From Cupriavidus pinatubonensis (lineage in GTDB: Bacteria > Pseudomonadota > Gammaproteobacteria > Burkholderiales > Burkholderiaceae): a DNA stretch of 64,000 nt. Each line of letters begins with the position of its first letter. The first letter of the stretch is position 1. Below are positions 18,538-26,083 of the stretch, piece by piece. Made by a program: the position numbers and the translations under genes. The stretch is from the NCBI RefSeq assembly GCF_019602855.1, contig NZ_CP080766.1, positions 1,612,001 through 1,676,000 on the forward strand, in the 5' to 3' direction. The notes beneath the pieces are model-generated. The model was not told the DNA's origin, searched no databases, and saw nothing but the letters and a program-made list of their open reading frames with translations.

Positions 18538-19826
18538 GAATCTGCCTGCGTTCGATCAGAATCCCGCGTTACATCTTTATCGGCGTCACGGCGGACCACA
18601 GCGGTGAGCATTGTTCTTTGCTCCGCCGTTACGATGATCTGACACGGGGTCTGCTCTGAAAGCGCGTCCACGGCGCATGCCAACGCCAGCCAGGGAGATG
18701 CCACACCGGCATAACCGATCGTCTGATCGATATCCGTTGGTGTAGCCTCCAACCCAAGCTGCCGTGCGGCTTCATGTAGCTTGCTGCTTTGATCGACACT
18801 CAACCCAGACTTCCAGCCAGAAGGAATCTTCTCGGCTGTCACATCGGCCCACTTCAAGGCATTCGCCAACATGGCTTCTGGCGCATCGACGTCCCCCCAC
18901 ACTGGCCTGTGCAGGCTTGCGCACGCCGTGAGAGCATGTTTGCGGACCAGTACATCGGACGCTAGCAGCAAAGCCGTGCCGGCTTCGCAGGTTCCTGTCG
19001 GAGGCGAATTGCCGATAACTGGGTGCAATTGGATGGCGACGACGAGTCGTGTCACTTGCGTTGCCTCTTCGGCAACGATGCGATCTAGCCAGTCATCCAT
19101 GATGCCGGTGCCGGATGGCGTATCTTCATCGGCGATCTGCATGGAGGATGGCAGGCGCCGCTCAGTCCAGCACTCCTGCCAAAGAGCCACATACGCTTCC
19201 CGGTCCAACTCCCCAGAGAGCCACAAGCTAACTTCGATCCCGGAACGGGATGGGAGAGCTCGAATGGCTTTCGCCATGTCGGCAAGCAGTTCCGAGTACA
19301 GCCATCGCGTCACGGCGACTTGGCGAGCGCTATCGTCCATTTCAGAATCCAGCTTGCCCCCCGGCACTTCGATCCACCGCGCCTTGACGGGGTCACTATC
19401 GGAAGCAAGGGCATCTCGCGTCGTCAGATTGACGGACCCAGATCGCACAGCCGAACTGGCATTCTCCCGCCTTTCCGCCGAGAAACGAAAGGCTGACCCG
19501 AGAAGAATCAAGGGACGAGACGCTGCAGCAAAGACCGCTTCGTTGTACTCATGTGCAGCTTCACGTTGCATCTCGGCGTCCAGCTTTCTTCCTTCAAAGT
19601 AGCTGTACCTCCTCAGCACGACAAAAAGCGGGATGCCTAGCGGAAAGATGATCAAGGTCACCCAGAATTTGAACGTGTTCGTGGGCAATTGTGCCGGCCA
19701 GAAACGAAGAATTCCCAAAGCGAGTACCGACGCAGTCGCGAGGTGCACAATGGCCCAGAGAATTCTGGACGGACGTGCCACAGCTTCGGTGTTTTCTGTC
19801 GGCAACAGCGAGAAATCGACTGCCAT
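18534..19826 (-). CDS. unassigned two-transmembrane protein of the T6SS effector module
   Basis: 430 residues from the ATG at 19826. Two hydrophobic segments (about 22-43 and 52-71) anchor it in the inner membrane; the rest is a large soluble domain with no motif I can name. The GC content is lower than the T6SS core genes. It lies between the lipase/immunity pair and PAAR with minimal spacing: one base after the upstream stop and a four-base overlap with PAAR downstream. By position it could be an adaptor that loads the lipase on VgrG or PAAR, as Tla3 does for a Pseudomonas lipase, but I do not see enough sequence similarity to claim homology. Confidence 0.75.
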   Translation of the reverse strand: MAVDFSLLPTENTEAVARPSRILWAIVHLATASVLALGILRFWPAQLPTNTFKFWVTLIIFPLGIPLFVVLRRYSYFEGRKLDAEMQREAAHEYNEAVFAAASRPLILLGSAFRFSAERRENASSAVRSGSVNLTTRDALASDSDPVKARWIEVPGGKLDSEMDDSARQVAVTRWLYSELLADMAKAIRALPSRSGIEVSLWLSGELDREAYVALWQECWTERRLPSSMQIADEDTPSGTGIMDDWLDRIVAEEATQVTRLVVAIQLHPVIGNSPPTGTCEAGTALLLASDVLVRKHALTACASLHRPVWGDVDAPEAMLANALKWADVTAEKIPSGWKSGLSVDQSSKLHEAARQLGLEATPTDIDQTIGYAGVASPWLALACAVDALSEQTPCQIIVTAEQRTMLTAVVRRDADKDVTRDSDRTQADS

Positions 19827-19827
19827 G

Positions 19828-20082
19828 TCAAGCGAAGCTTCGCTTCCCCACCGAAGTGACATGGAACTGCCCGACGCCCCGAGTCACGCCTTGTGACTCG
19901 GGGTTCAAATCCGTCCCGTAGTCTTTCTCATTGCTCGTTGGAAACACCTCTTCGCAGAGATAGTGCATCGCTTGCCCAACTGTCATGGCAGGGTTCCGAA
20001 GAGCCTCCATGCGATTGGAAAGTGCAACGACAGGCATTGCGCTCAGCGCAAGAAGAACACAACGGCGAGAGATTGGTTTCAT
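19828..20082 (-). CDS. small exported protein of unknown function in the T6SS effector module
   Basis: 84 residues. The N-terminus 'MKPISRRCVLLALSAMPVVA' is a signal peptide with positively charged start and hydrophobic core; the mature part is about 60 residues with one Cys ('MHYLCEEVFP'). The start codon overlaps the stop of the Tli4-like immunity gene (ATGA), and its own stop is one base before the next ATG. It is therefore almost certainly translated as part of the effector module. An additional periplasmic immunity or chaperone role is possible; no family is recognised. Confidence 0.65.
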   Translation of the reverse strand: MKPISRRCVLLALSAMPVVALSNRMEALRNPAMTVGQAMHYLCEEVFPTSNEKDYGTDLNPESQGVTRGVGQFHVTSVGKRSFA

Positions 20083-20987
20083 ACGGCCCCCGGACGTAGA
20101 CGAATAGAATCAATCACGGCGTCCCACAATTCCAGCGCTTCTTCATCGCTGGCGAAGGATTCCCTGTTGGTGGTGTAAGCGCTTTCACCGACCCTGAGCG
20201 TGGCGTTCAGATTGGGTTCCACCAGCGAGTGCGCCATGCCGGGGGCCTCCCATTTGAATCCGTAGCCGCGCTTTCCGTCCTGATTGCTTGCCAGCAGGAT
20301 CTCGTCCGCCTGAATGGGGCCGACCGGACGTGCGCGGTCACGTAGACGCGCGAACCCCGCTATCGTGCCAAGCAGCCCGGCAACGACACCTCCGGCCCGC
20401 TCGCGCAAACCGGGTTCCACCCGACGCTGTGCATAGGATGTGAGCTCGAAGAAGACATCGGGCTTGCCGGGCAACTGGATGACCATGCGCCAGCTTTCTC
20501 GGTTGAAATCGTTGTCCGCGAGAATTGCGTCATCGACCACGTAGCCGACACCCTCTGGAATTTTCCCTGAAGGAATCTGGTGCCACTCGCGAGAGAGCTC
20601 TTCGCAAGTAGCCAAGGCTGTCGATTTGCGACTTTTTGACACATCTCCCGAGTAGCTAAGAAATCGCGTACCTGCACGAAAATAGGTATCAAATACGTAA
20701 GGCTGATACCGCTCCTCCGCGTCGGAGTTCGGCCAGGATATCAACGTTACTCCACCGTTCGAATGCGAGACGCGCTCGATGAATAGACTGTCGTGTGTGG
20801 CCGTCCTGGCTAGGCGCAACGACTGTACTTTCTGAGCGAGAAATCGCTCGTAGTCTTCCTGGCTCCGGATATCCAGTAACGGTTTGATCTTGACCTTGTT
20901 GAAGGAATAGGTCTCGATCGTCTTGGCGTTCTCGGGGATGTCCACCAAGTGTCGGCCAATCGCTCGCGTTCTCCATCCTTGTTTCAT
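20079..20987 (-). CDS. Tli4-like T6SS lipase immunity protein
   Basis: 302 residues from the ATG at 20987. The opening 'WRTRAIGRHLVDIPENAKTI' matches the start of the mature domain of Tli4-family immunity proteins, and the C-terminal half ('YGFKWEAPGMAHSLVEPNLN') fits the Tli4 C-terminal domain. These proteins neutralise T6SS phospholipase effectors. Its start overlaps the lipase stop (ATGA), the classic effector-immunity arrangement. Unusually, no signal peptide precedes the conserved start, although lipase immunity is normally periplasmic. The family call rests on remembered motif similarity. Confidence 0.72.
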   Translation of the reverse strand: MKQGWRTRAIGRHLVDIPENAKTIETYSFNKVKIKPLLDIRSQEDYERFLAQKVQSLRLARTATHDSLFIERVSHSNGGVTLISWPNSDAEERYQPYVFDTYFRAGTRFLSYSGDVSKSRKSTALATCEELSREWHQIPSGKIPEGVGYVVDDAILADNDFNRESWRMVIQLPGKPDVFFELTSYAQRRVEPGLRERAGGVVAGLLGTIAGFARLRDRARPVGPIQADEILLASNQDGKRGYGFKWEAPGMAHSLVEPNLNATLRVGESAYTTNRESFASDEEALELWDAVIDSIRLRPGAV

Positions 20988-22762
20988 GGATTCTCCTTCT
21001 TGTGCCAGTTTGCCTGTTGGGCGATCTTGATCACCGCGTACATCGTTGCGAAGAGCGATCGCCGATGCGCGTCGCCATAGCTTCCCTGATGGTCGTAGCA
21101 AAAGTATTCATTGCTCTGCCCTGGATTACTCTGTCCATGCGCAAAGCTCATCGCAACGCCGGCTTTACCTGGGGCTTCGCCCGAGTACACTGGCACCGTG
21201 CCGTCACCAGGACAGTCAGGATCGGCGATCGTTAAGACAGAACCTTTGTTGGTTCTAAGCGTTCCTTTACCGTCGTCCCGTACCACAGTGATTGCCGCCG
21301 GACCGAAAGCGGATACTTCGTTGATTTCCCATGTCACCTCTCCCCAGCTCATACGGTCCTTGGCAGCCATCAGACCTGACCCGAGCAGCCCGCCGGCGTC
21401 CTTGTCGACCTCGCGTAGACCCTGCGCCCCATAGTGGGCATAGGTGGGCGACTTATATTGCTTCTCGATAGCGCTGTGAAACTCTCTGACCAGTCCGATG
21501 GTTGTTGTCAACTCTTCGCGAGGAGCATCACGCTCTTCCTTTTCGTGTCCTTGGCTTTTCTTGTCACCAGGATCCATCAACGCCAAATTGTGATCAGGCA
21601 CAAGCCCATACCATGCCGGAGACAGATAGATCTCCTCATAGGGGTCTCCACCTGCCGGTAAGGGCGGCATCAGCTCGTTTCCTTTGTTGTCCCGCACGAA
21701 CAGCCATGGCTTGCCGTCGTTGTAATCAGCGGTCGGCAACAACTCGAGTCCACCCGGAGCTTGCGAAAGAATGGCCACAACGTCGGCGGCGTTGCGCCCC
21801 AGAAACAGCTTTTCCGCTCCTTCAAAGCCCGCGCGCATGCGCTTATACGTGGCCGGCGCACCTGTTGCGGGCTGAACGCCGTGCGAAACGCCAAGGACCT
21901 TGTCGCATTGATGAATCTCGGTCAGCGCACGGCTGACCAGCCCTCCCATCGAGTGAGTGACGACGATGACCTTTTCCGCCATCGGCCGATTCGGCTTCTT
22001 GCGCTGAATACTGCATTGGTTGCTCCCCTCACCATCCGGTGTGTCCTTGACGGTCACGCGCTTGCCCTCGTTGTAGTAGGGAAGAATCGTGTTTTCGACC
22101 AGGTCCTTGATGGCTGCGCCAGAATCCTTGTTGCTCTGCAGCCAGTTGTAACCACCTGCCCAAACATCGAACTGATAGTTGGCTGCGTGCAAAACTTCTT
22201 CTCGTGTCAGCGCGTCGCCCTCTTTTGCACCCCATTCGCTCGGCGAATCCTGACTAGATTCCTCCGCCCAACCCTTGAAGTCGGCTTCGCAACGATCGAA
22301 ATCGTACCGGGCCAAGTCATTGAGCAGTTTTTGCAACTGCCCCATGAATGGGTGGTAGCTGGAGCGCATCAATGCACCCCACCCGCGCGCTACCAACACG
22401 TTCTTCGGCAGTCCGCTTTCGCCCGCGTCAATAGGCCCACTGGGGTCGACCTCAACCGTTTCGGTCGCCAGGTCATCGGCCCGCTCGTTGGTATTCTTGA
22501 GTAGGTAGCTGAACAGTTGCACGATCAGGTCTGCTCCACCTCTTAGATCGAGGTTCGGGGGACTCCACGCGCTTGATTTGCCTTCCTTCTTACGGAGGTT
22601 GGTTCCCATGATGCCCGGTACGAAAAGGATGGGAATCACATACGGCTTTGCCAGCACGATTTTTTCACGCTGGTCCTCCTCAGAGGTCAGTGTCGCGGAA
22701 CTGTACTGATCGCCGTTCTTGTCGACGGTACTGTGAATGATGACGGTATTGGATTCGGCCAT
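20984..22762 (-). CDS. T6SS lipase effector (Tle-type alpha/beta hydrolase)
   Basis: 592 residues without a signal peptide, as expected for a T6SS cargo. An alpha/beta-hydrolase fold is shown by 'IPILFVPGIMGTNLR' (43-57, oxyanion-hole region), the nucleophile elbow 'VVTHSMGGLVSRA' with Ser271 (T-x-S-x-G instead of G-x-S-x-G), 'DPDCPGDGTVPVY' with the likely acid Asp520, and His558 in 'CYDHQGSY'. It probably hydrolyses membrane phospholipids of rival cells. It follows vgrG by 23 bases and is coupled to a Tli4-like immunity gene. I cannot place it with certainty among the Tle1-Tle4 subfamilies. Confidence 0.85.
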   Translation of the reverse strand: MAESNTVIIHSTVDKNGDQYSSATLTSEEDQREKIVLAKPYVIPILFVPGIMGTNLRKKEGKSSAWSPPNLDLRGGADLIVQLFSYLLKNTNERADDLATETVEVDPSGPIDAGESGLPKNVLVARGWGALMRSSYHPFMGQLQKLLNDLARYDFDRCEADFKGWAEESSQDSPSEWGAKEGDALTREEVLHAANYQFDVWAGGYNWLQSNKDSGAAIKDLVENTILPYYNEGKRVTVKDTPDGEGSNQCSIQRKKPNRPMAEKVIVVTHSMGGLVSRALTEIHQCDKVLGVSHGVQPATGAPATYKRMRAGFEGAEKLFLGRNAADVVAILSQAPGGLELLPTADYNDGKPWLFVRDNKGNELMPPLPAGGDPYEEIYLSPAWYGLVPDHNLALMDPGDKKSQGHEKEERDAPREELTTTIGLVREFHSAIEKQYKSPTYAHYGAQGLREVDKDAGGLLGSGLMAAKDRMSWGEVTWEINEVSAFGPAAITVVRDDGKGTLRTNKGSVLTIADPDCPGDGTVPVYSGEAPGKAGVAMSFAHGQSNPGQSNEYFCYDHQGSYGDAHRRSLFATMYAVIKIAQQANWHKKENP

Positions 22763-22785
22763 AGTCTTCGCAACGAATTGGGGAG

Positions 22786-25254
22786 TTAGTCGAGCGGACG
22801 AATTTGTACGGGCTCCACGAAGATGCTCTTCTGGACTGGCGTCTTGCCGGACGCGTCCGTTTGCATCTTGAGTCTCGTGCCGTCGCCTCTGGCTATTTCA
22901 ATGGCAGAGTTGGAGAGTGGCTCCCCTGTCGATGGATTCCGAAGGACATAGGTGTCATTGAATTTTGCGTGCTGCCACGTGTTCATCGACTGAGCCAGCG
23001 AGCTGGGTCCCTGGCGGCTGAATGCCGCCGACCTGATGGTCCGGTCTCCGCGCGTTCCGTCCTCGATCCCGGTTGACGACATTCGCAGATACGAGCCGCC
23101 ACACTTGAGCAGCAGCTCGTCCTTTGCCTCGATGACGACGCGACCATTTGCACTGGTAATCGTCATGTGTTTATCCGCGAGAAGACGCATTTCGTCGCTC
23201 TGGGCCTGGAGTTCAACCTTTCCCCGCGCAGCAACCAACTTGACGCCCAGCTTCTGGGCAAAGATGGACACCAACTCGCCCGCAGCCAGCGTGAAGCGTT
23301 TTGCGATGCTGAAATCCGCGTGGCTGCCCGCCGTAGCAATGAGGTTTTGGGCGGCTGTGCATTGCAGGTCATTACCGGAGGCCAGCGCCACGCCGGCAGG
23401 AGCACTGACGAGAATTCCCGCTCTCTTGAGTTGTGCGAGAGACTCATCGAGGAGGGCTTTCTGCCTAGCGTAGTCAGCGGCTACCGCCTCGGCTGCCTTG
23501 GCCGCAGCACCCAACGCCTCGCTTTGCTGAAGCGCCTGCTGCAGTAGCCCCTTTGCAGCCTCCATATCAAGTTGCTGGCCGTGGGCGTTCGGCTGGTCAT
23601 CTGCCGAGATCAGCAGACCCTTGCCCCCACGCACGGCACCCCATCCGGACGTGCGCAATTCAAAGCCGTCGCCGCGTTTCTGCTTCTTGCCGTCAACCAG
23701 GTAGCCCAGATTGAGTTGGGTCTTGCCGCCGTACTCCGTCGAGAGCTTGATGCCTTCCTGGCCCTCCCAATCCTCCATGCGCAGCTTGTTGTTGCTCTGC
23801 GTGCGGATAACATTGCGCGACAGCCACCGGTCCGCGGTCGTGATGTGGTCGCCCTGATAGCTGTTGTGGTGGGCCGACGCGATATAGGGCTTGTTCGGGT
23901 TCCCGTCCGTGAAGGCAATGGCCACCTCAGTTCCGTCCAGCAGCGGGAAGTGGAAGCCAGTCTGAAGGCCGCCAGCGAAGGGTTTGGCGAGGCGTAGCGG
24001 CACGCTCTCGCCGCCGGAGGGCCACTCCTCGAAGTCCAGGTCGAAGCGCACCGTGTAATGCCCGTCCTGGGTCAGGTAGGCGTACTTGTACTTGTTCGGT
24101 GACGTGACGCGTGCACCGAGCGTGCCTGCAATGCGCGGCCAGTTCGCTTCGTCTAGCGGCAGCCGGAAGCGCCGGTCGGACGGAATGGACTTGAAGGAAT
24201 TGCGGTAGGCCTGATCGCGCGCGCCGCTGTGCGTGACCTCGGTGATCACCTGACCGTTGGGCGCATCGAGGAGCGCAAGGTTCAGGCGCAGGATGCGTGC
24301 CGGGCGCAACTCCAGCACGTTGCTCTCGCCCTCATAGACGACTTGCCCGGCAATGGCTGCCTCGTGGCGTAGCTGCGCTTCCCACTTGGCGCTGTCCTGA
24401 TCCAGGTGGTGCGTGCCATAGAAGTATGGCTGGCCGTAAGTCGTGCGGTCCTTGCGCGCGATGTTCGCCTCGGCCTGGAAGCGCTCGTAGGCCTGCGCCG
24501 GGTTGCGGTCAGCGGCCCGGACCGATTGCGCCACCGTCCTGGCGACGGTCTTGATGGCGTAGACGGCTTCCACCCCGGATTCCAGCCCTGCTGTCTCCTG
24601 ATACGGTGGCCGCAGTTCCGGCTGATAAAGGTAGTGGTCGATATCGTCCGCCACCACCCAGTTTTCCCCGAATTTGCCCGGAACGAAGTAGCTGTACAAC
24701 CCTTCCTGCTCCATCAGCAGGCGGATGTAGTCCCAGTCGGACATCTGGTACTGGAGCCGGAACTTGTGCTGCGGATACTGGCGGCGCGTCTTGAAGGCGA
24801 ACTGGTGTCCCTTGAGGTCGTGCCGCCGCAGGATGGCCTCGATGATCTGCGGCGCGGTCTTGTGCTGATAGACACGGCTGGCATGCGTGAGCCGCAAGCG
24901 CGCCACGAGGGGTTCCACCACCATTTCATAGGCAGCGAAGTCGCGCGTCTGCCTGGTCTTGGCGAAGCGGGTAATGCAGCCGGCGAACCGGCGAGGCTCG
25001 TCACCGTCGGCGGCGTCGATCACGAACGCCGCGTCGCGACCAAGATAGTCCGCGCGGTCCAGTTCCAGCGGATGCGTCAGCTGCACGGTCACCACATAGG
25101 GTTCACCCAGGCGCTCCACGGCCTTGAACGACACCACTGAAAGCGCGGCGGCAGTGGGCGCGCTGGGGACCTCCAGGAAATACGCCTGTCGACCGGTAAT
25201 TCCCTTGGGCAGATCGCTCGCAGTCGCCTTTGGTTCCTCCACCACACTAGCCAT
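22786..25254 (-). CDS. vgrG: T6SS spike protein VgrG (TssI) with C-terminal extension
   Basis: 822 residues from the ATG at 25254. The gp27/gp5-like core is clear ('LEVPSAPTAAALSVVSFKA', 'YQMSDWDYIRLLMEQEGLYS', 'GTEVAIAFTDGNPNKPYI'). After it comes the DUF2345-type beta-helix extension ('MRLLADKHMTITSANGRVVI', 'CGGSYLRMSSTGIEDGT') and a final domain of about 58 residues ('FNDTYVLRNPSTGEPLSNS') that resembles the transthyretin-like tail used by some VgrGs to carry a lipase. The 3' quarter has lower GC than the rest. First gene of the minus-strand operon and directly upstream of the lipase gene, so it is the probable carrier. Confidence 0.96.
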   Translation of the reverse strand: MASVVEEPKATASDLPKGITGRQAYFLEVPSAPTAAALSVVSFKAVERLGEPYVVTVQLTHPLELDRADYLGRDAAFVIDAADGDEPRRFAGCITRFAKTRQTRDFAAYEMVVEPLVARLRLTHASRVYQHKTAPQIIEAILRRHDLKGHQFAFKTRRQYPQHKFRLQYQMSDWDYIRLLMEQEGLYSYFVPGKFGENWVVADDIDHYLYQPELRPPYQETAGLESGVEAVYAIKTVARTVAQSVRAADRNPAQAYERFQAEANIARKDRTTYGQPYFYGTHHLDQDSAKWEAQLRHEAAIAGQVVYEGESNVLELRPARILRLNLALLDAPNGQVITEVTHSGARDQAYRNSFKSIPSDRRFRLPLDEANWPRIAGTLGARVTSPNKYKYAYLTQDGHYTVRFDLDFEEWPSGGESVPLRLAKPFAGGLQTGFHFPLLDGTEVAIAFTDGNPNKPYIASAHHNSYQGDHITTADRWLSRNVIRTQSNNKLRMEDWEGQEGIKLSTEYGGKTQLNLGYLVDGKKQKRGDGFELRTSGWGAVRGGKGLLISADDQPNAHGQQLDMEAAKGLLQQALQQSEALGAAAKAAEAVAADYARQKALLDESLAQLKRAGILVSAPAGVALASGNDLQCTAAQNLIATAGSHADFSIAKRFTLAAGELVSIFAQKLGVKLVAARGKVELQAQSDEMRLLADKHMTITSANGRVVIEAKDELLLKCGGSYLRMSSTGIEDGTRGDRTIRSAAFSRQGPSSLAQSMNTWQHAKFNDTYVLRNPSTGEPLSNSAIEIARGDGTRLKMQTDASGKTPVQKSIFVEPVQIRPLD

Positions 25255-25552
25255 TGTTCTTTGCTCCGTTCTCAACGTGATCGAACCCTGCCGGAGAGCG
25301 GCAATTCGGGCGTTCTCACGTTCTCCTCGGTCCGGACGGTACGCTAATTTATTACGGACGCAAACATATCTAGGTCAAATATCGATTTAAATCAATGATC
25401 TGTAAATCGGTATTTAAATTTGGGAAGTTTCATATATTTTCCGCTGATCTTTCATGTTACTTATCACACCGGATCGCCCGCGCCGGACTACAGAATATGG
25501 ATCTGGTTTCATGCTCCAAGCAACTTTTTAATCAGAGATAAGAGGGAAAAAA
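25255..25552. promoter_or_regulatory. AT-rich divergent promoter region of the two T6SS operons
   Basis: Between vgrG (minus) and tssB (plus). By hand count 25381-25440 has 14 G/C of 60, far below the surroundings. It contains palindromes GATTTAAATC (25384-25393) and ATTTAAAT (25412-25419). A minus-strand promoter candidate lies at 25349-25378. AGAGGG eight bases before 25553 is the tssB ribosome site. I found no sigma-54 site. The composition suggests silencing by an H-NS/MvaT-like protein. Confidence 0.7.
25349..25378 (-). promoter_or_regulatory. sigma-70-like promoter candidate for the vgrG operon
   Basis: On the minus strand TTGACC (25378-25373) and TAATAA (25354-25349) are separated by 18 bases, about 95 bases upstream of the vgrG start. 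Both boxes are close to consensus. Confidence 0.45.
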
Positions 25553-26059
25553 ATGGCTGAAAGTTTCCAGAATGAAGTGCCCAAAGCACGGATCAACATC
25601 AAGCTGGACCTGCATACCGGCGGTGCGCAGAAGAAGGTCGAGTTGCCGCTCAAGATGCTGGTGATGGGCGACTACAGCAATGGACAGGACACCCGCGCCC
25701 TTGCAGAGCGTGAGAAGGTCTCGATCAACAAGAACAACTTCAATTCCGTCCTCGCCGATTTCAATCCCAAGGCCAGGATTGCGGTCGGCAACACGCTGGC
25801 CGGCGATGGCTCGGAACTTCCAGTCGACCTTGACTTCAAGTCCATGGACGACTTCAAACCGGAAGTTGTGGCGGGCCGCGTACCCGAGTTGCGGGCGTTG
25901 ATGGCCGCGCGTAACCTGCTGCGCGACCTCAAGTCGAATCTGCTCGACAACGCGATGTTCCGCCGCGAGCTGGAAAAGATCCTCAAGGATCCGTCCCTGT
26001 CCGAGCGCCTGCGTGCCGATCTGCAAAGGATTGGCGAGAACGCCCCGTCCGCCCAGTAA
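25553..26059 (+). CDS. tssB: T6SS contractile sheath small subunit TssB
   Basis: 168 residues of the TssB/VipA family: 'RARINIKLDL'-type N-terminus ('KARINIKLDLHTGGAQKKVE'), 'LPLKMLVMGDYSNGQDTRAL' and 'VDLDFKSMDDFKPEVVAGRV'. It forms heterodimers with TssC that polymerise into the contractile sheath in the cytoplasm. First gene of the plus-strand operon, 24 bases before tssC, with a strong Shine-Dalgarno AGAGGG. Confidence 0.97.
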   Translation: MAESFQNEVPKARINIKLDLHTGGAQKKVELPLKMLVMGDYSNGQDTRALAEREKVSINKNNFNSVLADFNPKARIAVGNTLAGDGSELPVDLDFKSMDDFKPEVVAGRVPELRALMAARNLLRDLKSNLLDNAMFRRELEKILKDPSLSERLRADLQRIGENAPSAQ

Positions 26060-26083
26060 TCAGCCTATTTAGGATTGAATCCC

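Noticed and set aside
25255-25552. Possible sigma-54 (-24/-12) promoter for the T6SS
   Set aside because: No GG-N10-GC arrangement with supporting bases was found on either strand.
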